DNA from: UBA9676 sp036522155
GTDB lineage: Bacteria > Actinomycetota > Actinomycetes > Streptosporangiales > Streptosporangiaceae
Assembly (NCBI GenBank): GCA_036522155.1
Contig: DATDGI010000249.1
Span: forward strand, 1 to 39,657
Direction: 5' to 3'
Length of the DNA: 39,657 nucleotides
Positions 1 to 9,313 of this stretch are shown here, piece by piece. The notes beneath the pieces are model-generated. The model was not told the DNA's origin and did not search any database. It worked only from the letters and a program-made list of their open reading frames with translations. Both the position numbers and the translations under genes were made by a program. Within the stretch, counting starts at the first letter, position 1; every line of letters starts with the position of its first letter.

Positions 1-641
1 GCCAGTACCTGCCGGGGGCTGCAGGGCCGCCCGTCGGCGGATCGCGGGGCGGCGGGCAGGGCCGGCCAGTCGTCCCCCGGCCAGCACGCGGTCAGGGCCG
101 CGTAGAGCAGCCTGCCCAGGCCCTGGGTGTCGGCGAGGGCCGGATCGTCGGCGAACGCGCCCGACAGCGCGGCGTCGATGCCGAGGCCGACCACCTTGAC
201 CCCGCCACCGGAGGTCCAGCGCACCGAGCCCGGGGTCAGGCACAGATGGGCCAGACCGGCGGCGTGGGCGGACGCGAGCGCGTCGGCCGCCTCGGCGATG
301 ATCTCCGCACCCTGCCCAGGATCCAGCGGGCCGTCGGCCAGCAGGTCGTGGAGCGAGTCGCCGGCTACCCACTCCATCACCACATAGGCCTGGTCCCAGT
401 TATCCTCCACGTCGAACACCTGCGCCAGCCGGACGTCGGTCAGCCTGCTGGCCGCCCGGGCGGCGGTGACAACCTCGCGGACACGGGGAAAGCCGGGGGC
501 AAATGTCAGCACCGTTACCGCCCGCGCGAGCGTCTCGTCGATCGCCTTCCAGGCGGACCAGCCGCTGCTCGCCCCGATGCGGTCTTCGAGCCGGTATCGC
601 CCGCCAAGGCGGGTTCCCGGTTCCGAGATGAAGGTGCTCAT
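1..641 (-). CDS. Protein kinase-like pseudokinase, C-terminus beyond window
   Basis: An open frame reads on the minus strand from an ATG at 641 (MSTFISEPGTRLGGRYRLED) through about 213 codons to the left edge, so the 3' end is missing. The N-terminal part has the layout of a Ser/Thr kinase N-lobe (RLGGRYRLEDRIGASSG, then a hinge-like AYVVMEW). However, the catalytic loop reads HLCLTPGSV instead of HRDLKPxN, and the metal-binding DFG position reads GLG, so I infer an inactive pseudokinase. In mycobacteria the MurJ (MviN) protein carries a fused cytoplasmic pseudokinase domain. Here the equivalent appears as a separate gene directly downstream of murJ on the same strand, 211 bp away. It probably acts in control of lipid II export, recruiting a forkhead-domain partner when phosphorylated elsewhere. 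No strong ribosome site precedes the ATG. Confidence 0.75.
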   Translation of the reverse strand, partial: MSTFISEPGTRLGGRYRLEDRIGASSGWSAWKAIDETLARAVTVLTFAPGFPRVREVVTAARAASRLTDVRLAQVFDVEDNWDQAYVVMEWVAGDSLHDLLADGPLDPGQGAEIIAEAADALASAHAAGLAHLCLTPGSVRWTSGGGVKVVGLGIDAALSGAFADDPALADTQGLGRLLYAALTACWPGDDWPALPAAPRSADGRPCSPRQVL

Positions 642-852
642 TGATATCCCGTCAAGAGGGTGCCGGCCCTCGACCCCTCCTTCCGAGCCCCCGGTCAGCG
701 ACACGGTGAAATCACAGGTGTCGGACACCATGGTAGGCCGAGTAGCCTGGCGCGCCGCGGTCTGTGCGGACTGTCGGCGCAAACCGTTACCCGTGAGAGA
801 CACCGGCTGCCCACGACGATATCTGGCTTTCGTCTGCTAGGTAACCGGCAAG

Positions 853-2664
853 TTAACGGTGCAGCCGGGTCCGCAGCCCGGCCGTCAGCTCGCTTATCTC
901 GGTGACCCCGAGCGCGCGGGCGAACAGCAGGTACAGCAGCAGGGCGCCGCTGCCGCCCACGATGAGAGTCGCGATCCCGAACGCGGGCCCGGGCGAGAGC
1001 AGGACGCCGATCATGAACGACGTCGCCAGGGCGAAGATCACGCCGGGGACGGCGGCCAGGTGCATCCGGATCAGGCTGCGCGCGATCTCGTGCCCGTCCA
1101 GGCCCCGCAGCCGCCGGGACAGGATGCGCCACGAGATGACCGTGCCGACCAGGTTGGCCAGCCCGAAGGCGGCCGCGACCCCCTCCACCACATGGCCGGC
1201 CGGGAGCGAGGTCAGCGACAGCACACAGACCACGATGTTGGTGATCATCACCGCTACGCCGATGAACATCGGTGTGCGGCTGTCGTGCATGGCGTAGAAC
1301 ACCCGCAGCATGAGCTGGAACATCATGTACGGCACCAGGCCGAGCGAGAAGATGCCGAACACCATGCCGATGTAACTGGCCTGCGCCGCGGACGTGCTGC
1401 CGTAGCCGAACAGCGCCTGTGCGAAGGGCGCGCCCAGCACGAAGAGCACCAGCGCGGCCGGCACGACGATCACCGACGACAGCCGGACACCGCCGGAGAA
1501 GTCGCTCTTGACCAGCGAGTACCTCTTCTCGGAGGCGTGCGCGCTCATCCGGGGCAGCAGCGCGGTGATGACCGAGATGCCGACGATGGCGTAGGGCATC
1601 TGGAACAGCTGCCAGGCGTAGGTATAGGTGGAGGGGCCGTCATAGGCGGAGTGGACGGAGGCCTTGTTGGCCACGTTCGCCACCACCAGGAAGGCGACCT
1701 GGGTTGTGGCGATGTAGCCGAACAGGGGCCCGGCCATCCGGAGGATCTCGGTCACCTCGTGGCGCCGGAAGTCGAACCGCGGGTGCCAGCGGAAGCCCAC
1801 CCGGCGCAGGAACGGGACCAGCGCCGCGGTCTGCGCGATGATGCCGAGGGTGGTGCCGAATCCCAGCAGCTGCACCTGGCCGGCCGAGATCGATGACGCG
1901 GTCGTGCCGATCCCGCCGGTGACGATGAACAGCAGCAGCACCGCGATGACGACGATGTTGTTGATCAGCGGGGTCCACATCGGGGCCGCGAAATGACCCC
2001 GGGCGTTGAGCACCGCCCCGGCCAGCGAACTCATCCCGTAGAAGAAGATCTGGGGGATGAAGAAGTAGGCGAAGATCACCATCAGGTGCCGCTCCGGCCC
2101 GGTGATCGCGTGCGCGTACAGGCTGACCAGCAGGCTGCCGGCCAGCGTCGCGACCACGGTCAGCGCGAACAGGGCCACCGTGGCCAGGGTGAACAGCCGC
2201 TGGTCGTACGCCTCGCCCCGGTCCGCGTCCCGCCGGGCCGCGTTCACCAGCAGCGGCACCACGATGCTGGTGAGGATGCCGCCGAGCATCAGGTCATAGA
2301 CGGTGTTCGGCAGCGTGTTGGCGTTGTTGTAGGCGTTGGCGACCGTGCCCACGCCGAGCGCGTAGGCCATGACGAGGGTGCGCAGGAACCCGGTGCCCCG
2401 TGACGCCAGCGTGCCCAGCGCCATCACGCTGCTGGACCTGACCACGCTCGGGCCGTCGGCCCGCCCCGCTCCGGATGCGGGCGGCCTGTCCCCGCCTGGC
2501 CCGCCCCCGGCCGGCCCGCCCACCGTCACGCCGAACTCGCCGCCGCCGAACTCGCCGGTGCCGGGCCGCCCCGTCCCGGGCAGGCCCGCGCTGTCCCAGG
2601 CCCCCGGGGGTGGGCCGGCCGCGTCAGCGGCGCTCCGCCCGGCCGGGGATGCTGGCGTGCTCAT
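853..2664 (-). CDS. murJ: Lipid II flippase MurJ (MviN family)
   Basis: 603-residue polytopic membrane protein of the MOP superfamily that moves the peptidoglycan precursor lipid II across the cytoplasmic membrane. A Pro/Gly/Ala-rich cytoplasmic N-terminus of about 120 residues is followed by SSVMALGTLASRGTGFLRT, the typical first MviN helix with its conserved arginine, then about 14 hydrophobic segments up to the terminal RTRLHR. I chose the ATG at 2664 because GAAGGAG lies 6 bases before it. The frame stays open a further 70 codons upstream, but that stretch is antisense-like sequence within the neighbouring gene. The start overlaps the end of the DUF6049 gene by 41 bp, so the two are translationally coupled. 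The pseudokinase gene follows on the same strand. Confidence 0.93.
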   Translation of the reverse strand: MSTPASPAGRSAADAAGPPPGAWDSAGLPGTGRPGTGEFGGGEFGVTVGGPAGGGPGGDRPPASGAGRADGPSVVRSSSVMALGTLASRGTGFLRTLVMAYALGVGTVANAYNNANTLPNTVYDLMLGGILTSIVVPLLVNAARRDADRGEAYDQRLFTLATVALFALTVVATLAGSLLVSLYAHAITGPERHLMVIFAYFFIPQIFFYGMSSLAGAVLNARGHFAAPMWTPLINNIVVIAVLLLFIVTGGIGTTASSISAGQVQLLGFGTTLGIIAQTAALVPFLRRVGFRWHPRFDFRRHEVTEILRMAGPLFGYIATTQVAFLVVANVANKASVHSAYDGPSTYTYAWQLFQMPYAIVGISVITALLPRMSAHASEKRYSLVKSDFSGGVRLSSVIVVPAALVLFVLGAPFAQALFGYGSTSAAQASYIGMVFGIFSLGLVPYMMFQLMLRVFYAMHDSRTPMFIGVAVMITNIVVCVLSLTSLPAGHVVEGVAAAFGLANLVGTVISWRILSRRLRGLDGHEIARSLIRMHLAAVPGVIFALATSFMIGVLLSPGPAFGIATLIVGGSGALLLYLLFARALGVTEISELTAGLRTRLHR

Positions 2665-5011
2665 CGGGCTCCTTCGCTGGGGTCGGGTGCTCCCGCTCAG
2701 GCTCGACGCTATCGGCTCCCGCGGCCCCTGAGGTGAGATCAGGCCCGGTTGGGTCCGCTTCCTCCGTTTCCCCCGTCTCGTCCGGATCCCCGCCGGGCTG
2801 GCCGCGCCCGCTGCGGACCGCCCGGGCGGCCGCGGTGAGCACGAATACCCCCAGCGCAATGCCGATGATGACAATGGCCATGGTGCCGAAATTGGTCGCC
2901 TCGACGGTCAGCCGGGCCGTGCTGTACGGCAGCCGCCGGCCGTCCGGAGTGGTCAGCCAGAGGTAGAGGGTGGTGGAGCCGGCCGCCGTCGCCCGGACCG
3001 GAATCTTGACCGTTGTCTGGGTGCCGGCGGCCACCTGGACGGTGCTGTTGTATTTGCCGATCGTCACCTGGTCACCCCGGGCCGGGCTCACCCGCAGCCG
3101 GACCTGGATGGCCTGCCCGAGCCGGTTGCTGACCGACACCGCCACCGGGCCGGACTTGCCGCCCAGCGTGACGCGCCCCTGGTCCACCAGGCTGACCAGC
3201 TGCAGCTGCGCGTTGACGTAGGCGGTCACCCGGTGGAGCAATTGCTCGGCCTGGTGCTTGCCGGTCTTGCTGCCGCGCCACGCCGACGACTCGATGGCCG
3301 CGGTCGCCGTGCTCAGGTACCGGCGGCCCGGGTGGGTCAGGATGCTGCCGAGCAGCTTGATCTGGCCGTCCAGCCGCCGGACCTGGCGGAGCAGGGAGGA
3401 GCTCAGTTCATCGGGGCTGACCTGGTGCTCCGGTGGCGCCTTCCGGTCCGGGTGGCCGCTCGGCGGCGCGGTGGTGATGAGGCCGGCCAGCGTGGACGGG
3501 CGCAGCCAGGGGGTCTCGGTGGTGGCGGCGAGCAGGTCGTGGGCGAGCAGGGGGCCCGGATCCCACTGGCGGGGCGGGGTGATGACCACCGCCCGGGGGA
3601 CTGACGGTGCCTCGGCGGTGATCATGGCTGTTTCGGCCAGGAACCACTGCGTGCGGGCGAACGTCGCGCCCGGCCCCGCGGCCACCGCGGCCGGGACACC
3701 GGTCGCGGTGCTGGCGGAAGCACCGGGCAGGCTCGTAGGCGGCAGGGCCAGGATGCGCGCCAGTGCGTTGTCGGCCAGGAACACGTGCAGTTCGGTGCCC
3801 AGCCCGTCCAGGGTGGTGGTGACAGCGGTCGGCGTGAACGGGGTGGTGGGCCGCATCATGGTGCTGTCCAGGATCACCGTCCCGATACCGCTGGCGGCGA
3901 GTCTTTCCAGCACCCCGTAGTCGGCCAGGCCGTCGGCGGGCCAGTCGATCAGGCCGGGCGCGCCCTTCCCGCTGCTGGGTGCGGCCGCGGTGCGCTGTAC
4001 CTGCCCGAGGACCGCCTGTGCTTCCGCCCGGCCGTCACTGAAGGTGCTGGGCAGGTCACCGTCGGGACCGTGGTGGGCCAGCGCGGCCACGTCCACGTCG
4101 GCGTAGGGAGTGACGAAGAAGTCCTGCTGGCCGGCCACGGTCTTGACCGCCCGCAGCCAGGCCTGGGCGGCCGCGCTGGCCGGGTGGGTGGCCGGGTGCG
4201 CGCAGGTCGCGGTCCCGCCCACCTGGTAGGGCGCGGTCATCGTCTTCGCATCGGCGAGCAGGGCCGGGTCGATGGCCCAGGTGAGCTGGGCGCGCTGGCC
4301 GAACGGGGACGTCCCGGCCGCCAGCAACTGGCTCAGCCGTCCGCCGCTGGCCAGGCTGGCGGCCAGCGAGTTGGTCAGCAGTGCCGGGCAGGCGGCCCGG
4401 TGCGGCATGTCGATCAGCGGCCAGACCCAGGCGATGGCCAGCGGTTTCACCGAGCGGTAAGCGGCGTTTCCCGGCCAGAACGGCAGGAACGTGCGGAACG
4501 TGGCCAGCGTGGCCAGGCCCTGGGTCAGCTCCGCGGCCAGCGGATACACCCCGAACCCGGTCATCCCCACGTCGCTGACCCGCAGGGTCAGCGACCACGT
4601 CTGGGGGGTGTGCCCGGCGAGGGACGCGATCTGCAGCACCGGGCCGGTCGGTGAGTCCAGCCCGGTCGGTCCCAGCGCGGTGAGGTAGCTCTCCATGGCC
4701 GACCGGGTGGCCAGCCGTACGCTGGCCGACCAGAGCTGGATCTGCACCCCGGTCACGGGGGCGGCGGCCGCGTTGGTGACCGTGCCGGAGACGGTGACCG
4801 TCCCCTTCGGGCTGGCGATCGTCGGGTTCATCGACGTGATGACGATGGATACCCCCGCCGGCGGGTCCCGCTGGGCCGTGGTCCCGGCCGCCATGGCCGG
4901 GACGGCCATCAGGAGGGCCCAGGCCACCGCGGTCGTCAGCGCCAGCAGTGGCAGGCACACCCGGCGGATCGCCGGGCGAGCGGGACCGGGCGGGCGGGGC
5001 TGACGCGGCAT
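2624..5011 (-). CDS. DUF6049 family secreted/membrane-anchored protein (Rv3909-like)
   Basis: 795 residues. An arginine-rich N-terminus and a hydrophobic stretch ending in AVPAMAAG form a signal peptide. A large extracytoplasmic region follows, with an Ig-like beta segment near the start (VTVSGTVTNAAAAPVTGVQIQLW) and a second beta-rich segment near residues 620-720. A single C-terminal membrane helix (MAIVIIGIALGVFVLTAAA, about residue 725) is followed by an acidic cytoplasmic tail. Length, topology and position directly upstream of murJ match the conserved actinobacterial protein represented by M. tuberculosis Rv3909. Its function is unknown; linkage to MurJ suggests a cell-envelope role. 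The first ATG (5011) lies 93 bp from the divergent CCA-enzyme start, so both promoters share that gap. Confidence 0.85.
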   Translation of the reverse strand: MPRQPRPPGPARPAIRRVCLPLLALTTAVAWALLMAVPAMAAGTTAQRDPPAGVSIVITSMNPTIASPKGTVTVSGTVTNAAAAPVTGVQIQLWSASVRLATRSAMESYLTALGPTGLDSPTGPVLQIASLAGHTPQTWSLTLRVSDVGMTGFGVYPLAAELTQGLATLATFRTFLPFWPGNAAYRSVKPLAIAWVWPLIDMPHRAACPALLTNSLAASLASGGRLSQLLAAGTSPFGQRAQLTWAIDPALLADAKTMTAPYQVGGTATCAHPATHPASAAAQAWLRAVKTVAGQQDFFVTPYADVDVAALAHHGPDGDLPSTFSDGRAEAQAVLGQVQRTAAAPSSGKGAPGLIDWPADGLADYGVLERLAASGIGTVILDSTMMRPTTPFTPTAVTTTLDGLGTELHVFLADNALARILALPPTSLPGASASTATGVPAAVAAGPGATFARTQWFLAETAMITAEAPSVPRAVVITPPRQWDPGPLLAHDLLAATTETPWLRPSTLAGLITTAPPSGHPDRKAPPEHQVSPDELSSSLLRQVRRLDGQIKLLGSILTHPGRRYLSTATAAIESSAWRGSKTGKHQAEQLLHRVTAYVNAQLQLVSLVDQGRVTLGGKSGPVAVSVSNRLGQAIQVRLRVSPARGDQVTIGKYNSTVQVAAGTQTTVKIPVRATAAGSTTLYLWLTTPDGRRLPYSTARLTVEATNFGTMAIVIIGIALGVFVLTAAARAVRSGRGQPGGDPDETGETEEADPTGPDLTSGAAGADSVEPEREHPTPAKEPDEHASIPGRAERR

Positions 5012-5104
5012 GGCGAAATGCTATTGCCGCCGGCCGGCTGCAAGTCCCGGAGTGGCCGGCAGGCAGGTCGGCTTTTCCAAGTGCACGTCTACCCCCTACC
5101 CTCG

Positions 5105-6703
5105 ATGCCCGTGCCGGATTCCCACGACCTGAGCCCGTCGAAGCGCCGTGCTGCGGCTGCCCTGCTGCGGCAGGCCGTCACGCCGGTGGCCGATCTCGGT
5201 GACCTGTTCGCCCGGCACGGCCACGAGGTGGCGCTGGTCGGCGGCACGGTCAGGGACGTCCTGCTGGGCCGGGGCCCCGGCGATCTGGACCTGGCCACCG
5301 ACGCCCGGCCGGAGCAGGTGCTGGAAATAGTCGGGGTCTGGGCCGACAAGGTATGGGAGACCGGGATCTCGTTCGGCACCGTGGGGGTCCGCAAGGGCGG
5401 CACGATTTGCGAGATCACCACCTACCGGAGCGAGCAGTACCGGCCCGCCTCGCGCAAGCCGGACGTGGCCTACGGGACGTCGCTCACTCAGGATCTGTCG
5501 CGGCGCGACTTCACCGTCAACGCGATCGCGGCCCGGCTGCCCGCACTCGACCTCGTCGACCCCTACGGTGGCGTGGCTGACCTCGCGGGCAAGGTGCTCC
5601 GCACGCCCGGCGCCGCGGCGGACTCGTTCACCGACGACCCGCTGCGGATTCTCCGGGCCGCCCGGCTCTCCGCCCAGCTCGGATTCACCGTTGTCCCCGA
5701 GGTACGGGCGGCCATGACGGAACTGGCGGCCAGGCTGGCGGTGGTGTCGGCGGAACGGATCTCCGGCGAACTGGCCAAGCTGATGCTGGCGCCCGGGCCC
5801 GATGGCCCGGTGCGCGGGATCGCCCTGCTGGTGGACACCGGCGTGGCCGACCAGGTGCTGCCGGAGATACCTGCCCTGCGGCTCGAAGCCGACGAGCATT
5901 TCCGGCACAAGGACGTGTACCAGCATTCGCTGACCGTGCTGGCGCAGGCCATCGAGCTGGAGCCGAGCTACGGCCTGGAGCCCGACCTGGTGGTCCGGCT
6001 GGCCGCGCTGCTGCACGACATAGGCAAGCCGAAGACCCGGCGGCTGCTGCCGGACGGCCGGGTGGCGTTCCACCACCACGAGATGGCCGGTGCCGCGCTG
6101 GCCCGGGCCCGGCTGACCAAGCTGCGCTTCCCGGCGGCCGTGGTGAACGACGTGGCCACGCTGGTGGCGCTGCACCTGCGGTTCCACGGGTACAACGAGG
6201 GCGGCTGGACCGATGCCGCGGTGCGGCGTTACGTCCGGGACGCCGGGCCGCTGCTCACCCGGCTGCACGTGCTCACCCGGGCCGACTGCACCACCCGCAA
6301 CAAGCAGAAGGCGCAACGGCTGGCACGTGCCTACGACAACCTGGAACGGCGGATCGCCGAACTGGCCGAGCAGGAAGAACTGGGCAAGATCCGGCCCGAC
6401 CTGAACGGGAACCAGATCATGGACATCCTCGGGCTGCCGCCGGGCCCGCTGATCGGGAAGGCCTACCAGTACCTGCTGGAACTGCGGATGGAGCGCGGCC
6501 CGCTCGGCACCGAGCGGGCCATTCAGGAGCTGCGGCGCTGGGCGGCCGACGAGGGGCTGGCCGTGCCGCCCGGATCGGCCGGGGACGGAGAGCGGTCCGG
6601 GGCGGCTGGGCCGGAAGCGGCTGGGCCGGAAGCGGGCGGCCCGGATGGGGACGGGCCGGCCGGCGGTGGTGAGGACGGCCCCGGGCCGGACAGCAGTTCC
6701 TGA
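5105..6703 (+). CDS. CCA tRNA nucleotidyltransferase with HD domain
   Basis: 532 residues from the ATG at 5105. It adds or repairs the 3'-terminal CCA of tRNAs. The class II nucleotidyltransferase head is visible: GGTVRD about residue 46, the metal-binding DLDLAT about residue 60, and RRDFTVNA, RILRAARLSAQLGF in the neck. An HD phosphohydrolase motif (LLHDIGKP) lies near residue 301, as in the actinobacterial PcnA group. Conserved sequence ends around IQELRRWAADEG; the last 60 residues are low-complexity Gly/Pro/Ala. That tail is antisense to the 3' end of the convergent MFS gene (181 bp overlap). An upstream ATG at 5018 is in frame but adds residues unlike the family. The NUDIX gene that separates this gene from the Rv3909 homologue in mycobacteria is absent here. 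Confidence 0.92.
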   Translation: MPVPDSHDLSPSKRRAAAALLRQAVTPVADLGDLFARHGHEVALVGGTVRDVLLGRGPGDLDLATDARPEQVLEIVGVWADKVWETGISFGTVGVRKGGTICEITTYRSEQYRPASRKPDVAYGTSLTQDLSRRDFTVNAIAARLPALDLVDPYGGVADLAGKVLRTPGAAADSFTDDPLRILRAARLSAQLGFTVVPEVRAAMTELAARLAVVSAERISGELAKLMLAPGPDGPVRGIALLVDTGVADQVLPEIPALRLEADEHFRHKDVYQHSLTVLAQAIELEPSYGLEPDLVVRLAALLHDIGKPKTRRLLPDGRVAFHHHEMAGAALARARLTKLRFPAAVVNDVATLVALHLRFHGYNEGGWTDAAVRRYVRDAGPLLTRLHVLTRADCTTRNKQKAQRLARAYDNLERRIAELAEQEELGKIRPDLNGNQIMDILGLPPGPLIGKAYQYLLELRMERGPLGTERAIQELRRWAADEGLAVPPGSAGDGERSGAAGPEAAGPEAGGPDGDGPAGGGEDGPGPDSSS

Positions 6704-8013
6704 CGGCTCGCCAGGGCGTACGCCGCGGCGGCCAGCAGGTACCCGGCCGCCGCTACCGCGATCAGCAGGTAGGACTTGCCGTCGACCGGGATGATCTGGG
6801 CCGCGATCACCGCGCCGACCACGAACGGGACGTTGAACAGCATGTCGTAAAGGGCGAACACCCGGCCGCGGAAGCTGTCGTCCATGCGCTCCTGGATGAT
6901 CGTGGTCGAGCAGATCGCCACTCCCTGCGCCACCAGGCCCAGCGCCAGCGAGACGACCAGGAACGAGGCCTGGGCGAAGGTCGGGCCGAGCAGGCCGGTG
7001 ACCACGCCGCCGAGGCCGAGCAGGATGGTGATCCAGGCGGCCTTGGACAGCCGGCGGGTGATGACCGGGGTGACGATCGCGGCCGCGGCGTAGCCGATCG
7101 CCGCGGCGATCACCACCAGCGTGAAATGGGCCAGTGACGAGTTGGCGCCGGAGGCCCGGTAGAAGTAGTTCCGGTACAGCAGGATCGAGGTCAGCAGCAG
7201 GATGCCGTACATCATCCGGTGACTGGCGGTCGCGCCCAGCGCGGCGGCCACCGGGCGCCGCCGCCAGACATGCCGGGCGCCGGTGGCCAGCCCTTGGCCG
7301 ACGCTGGCGAGTTCGGCCAGCACCCCGCGCCGCTGCTCGCCTTCGGCCAGCGGTGGCGGCCCGAGCAGGTCGCGGCGCATGGTCGCGCCGACGGCCCCGG
7401 CGATCAGGTAGCCGCAGCCGCCCGCCAGCAGGGTGACCGCCGACCCGCCCTGGCCACCTCCGGTGGCGAAGTGGATGCCGATGCCGGTGAACCCGCCGAG
7501 GAAGGACACGATCGTGCCGGTGGTCGGCCCGACCGCGTTGGCCATCACCAGCTTGTCCTGGTCGACCACGTGCGGCAGGGCGGCGGACAGCGATGCCAGG
7601 AAGAACCGGTTGACGCCAAGCACCGCGAGCACGCTGACGTACAGGGGTGCGCCCAGGCTGCCGCCGGCCACCAGGGCGGCGGTGATCACGACGAAGGCCG
7701 CCCGCAGCCAGGCCGCCCAGACCAGGATCTGCCGCCGTGACCACCGGTCGATGAAGACGCCGGCGAACGGCCCGATGAGCGAGTACGGCAGATACAAAAC
7801 GGCGAATGCGGCCGCGGCGGCACCGGGGTTGGGGAACGTGGCGGCGTTGAAGAACACGTACGCGCCCAGCCCGGCCGTGAACAGGCCGTCGCCCGCCTGG
7901 GAGACCAGCCTGGTGGCGAACAGCCGGCGGAAGTTCCGTTCGGCGAGGACGCTGCGCAGATCGGTGAAGAAGGAGGCCGCCTGCCGGGCCGCCGGGACGC
8001 TCCCGGTACTCAT
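6523..8013 (-). CDS. MFS transporter
   Basis: 496 residues with about 10-12 hydrophobic helices. The N-terminus reads ERNFRRLFATRLVSQAGDGLF, the usual start of the MFS group that includes macrolide-efflux-like exporters, and the loop between helices 2 and 3 contains GVFIDRWSRRQ, the MFS motif A region. The second half has FRGRVFALYDMLFNVPF, also typical. The substrate cannot be read from sequence. The last 55 residues are Pro/Ser/Gly-rich and lie antisense over the end of the CCA-enzyme gene. The gene is followed in the same direction by nothing, and preceded by inositol-phosphate synthase 175 bp upstream. Confidence 0.85.
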   Translation of the reverse strand: MSTGSVPAARQAASFFTDLRSVLAERNFRRLFATRLVSQAGDGLFTAGLGAYVFFNAATFPNPGAAAAAFAVLYLPYSLIGPFAGVFIDRWSRRQILVWAAWLRAAFVVITAALVAGGSLGAPLYVSVLAVLGVNRFFLASLSAALPHVVDQDKLVMANAVGPTTGTIVSFLGGFTGIGIHFATGGGQGGSAVTLLAGGCGYLIAGAVGATMRRDLLGPPPLAEGEQRRGVLAELASVGQGLATGARHVWRRRPVAAALGATASHRMMYGILLLTSILLYRNYFYRASGANSSLAHFTLVVIAAAIGYAAAAIVTPVITRRLSKAAWITILLGLGGVVTGLLGPTFAQASFLVVSLALGLVAQGVAICSTTIIQERMDDSFRGRVFALYDMLFNVPFVVGAVIAAQIIPVDGKSYLLIAVAAAGYLLAAAAYALASRQELLSGPGPSSPPPAGPSPSGPPASGPAASGPAAPDRSPSPADPGGTASPSSAAQRRSS

Positions 8014-8188
8014 GAGCGGCCGCCGGCGCGGGTCACGCGCGCGCTCGGGAGGGGCACGCCGTCAGCCTATCGGCCCGCCTGGCCGCCGTCGCCTGCCAGG
8101 CAGGCCCGGGGATGCTGGCCCGGGCGGGCCGGTGCGGGACGGGTAGTGCAGCACCCCGGACGGCCCGGGCGGGGATACCGGAGCCGGA

Positions 8189-9268
8189 TCAGCGTTCCGT
8201 TTCGCCGCGAATGAATCTCTCGACCGCGTCCCTGGCCACGTCGTCGGGATACTGCACCGGCGGGGACTTCATGAAGTAGGACGCGGCGGACAGGACCGGC
8301 CCGCCGATGCCGCGGTCGAGGGCGATCTTGGCGGCCCGGACCGCGTCGATGATCACGCCGGCCGAGTTGGGGGAGTCCCAGACCTCAAGCTTGTACTCGA
8401 GGTTGAGCGGCACGTCGCCGAACGCGCGGCCCTCCAGCCGGACGTAGGCCCACTTCCTGTCGTCCAGCCAGGGCACGTGGTCGGACGGGCCGATGTGCAC
8501 GGCCGCCTTCTCCATCTCGTGCGGGATCTGGGAGGTGACCGACTGGGTCTTGGAGATCTTCTTCGACTGGAGCCGCTTGCGCTCCAGCATGTTCATGAAG
8601 TCCATGTTGCCGCCGAAGTTGAGCTGGTAGGTGCGCAGCAGCTCCACCCCGCGGTCCTCGAACAGCTTGGCCAGCACCCGGTGCGTGATGGTCGCGCCGA
8701 CCTGGGACTTGATGTCGTCACCGATGATCGGGATGCCCGCCTCGGTGAACTTGAGCGCCCACTCCGGGTCGGAGGCGATGAAGACCGGCAGCGCGTTGAC
8801 GAAGGCGACGCCGGCGTCCAGCGCGCACTGCGCGTAGTACCGGTCTGCCTGCTCGGAGCCGACCGGCAGGTAGGACACCAGCACGTCGGTCCGGGCCTCG
8901 CGCAGCGCCGCCGCCACGTCCACCGGCGCGTCGTCGGACTCGGTGATCATCTGGAGGTAGTACTCGCCCAGGCCGTCCAGGGTCGGCCCGCGCTGCACGG
9001 TGACGCCGGTCGGCGGCACGTCGCAGATCTTGATGGTGTTGTTCTCGCTCGCCGCGATCGCCTCGGCCAGATCCCGCCCGACCTTCTTGGCGTCCACATC
9101 GAAGGCGGCGACGATCTCCACGTCGCTCACGTGATAGGGGCCGAACGTCACGTGCATGAGGCCCGGCACTCGGCTCGCCGGGTCGGCGTCCCTGTAGTAC
9201 TCCACGCCCTGGACGAGGGAACTTGCGCAGTTACCCACACCCACGATGGCTACCCGAACCGAACCCAT
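8189..9268 (-). CDS. ino1: Inositol-3-phosphate synthase (actinobacterial type)
   Basis: 359 residues. It converts glucose 6-phosphate to 1L-myo-inositol 1-phosphate with NAD as bound cofactor, the entry step to phosphatidylinositol, mycothiol and related actinobacterial metabolites. The Rossmann motif is at the very start (VGVGNCASSLVQGVEYY). Family motifs such as INFGGNMDFMN-like LNFGGNMDFMNM, the lysine-rich LERKRLQSKKISKTQSV and LEYKLEVWDSPNSAGV are present, and length equals the short bacterial form (Rv0046c). The ATG at 9268 is preceded by AAGGAG at a good distance. A PadR-type regulator gene lies 45 bp upstream on the same strand, so the two probably share a transcript. Confidence 0.95.
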   Translation of the reverse strand: MGSVRVAIVGVGNCASSLVQGVEYYRDADPASRVPGLMHVTFGPYHVSDVEIVAAFDVDAKKVGRDLAEAIAASENNTIKICDVPPTGVTVQRGPTLDGLGEYYLQMITESDDAPVDVAAALREARTDVLVSYLPVGSEQADRYYAQCALDAGVAFVNALPVFIASDPEWALKFTEAGIPIIGDDIKSQVGATITHRVLAKLFEDRGVELLRTYQLNFGGNMDFMNMLERKRLQSKKISKTQSVTSQIPHEMEKAAVHIGPSDHVPWLDDRKWAYVRLEGRAFGDVPLNLEYKLEVWDSPNSAGVIIDAVRAAKIALDRGIGGPVLSAASYFMKSPPVQYPDDVARDAVERFIRGETER

Positions 9269-9313
9269 GAGGATTGCTCCTTATTCTCGCCGCTCTCCTG
9301 GCGGCGCTTGACC

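Noticed and set aside
717..729. GGTGTCGGACACC palindrome as an operator
   Set aside because: Only 6-bp arms and no regulator nearby; too short to support in GC-rich DNA.
853..2874. Longer MurJ starting at 2874
   Set aside because: The extra 70 codons lie inside the DUF6049 gene and are unlike MurJ; the ATG at 2664 has a strong ribosome site.
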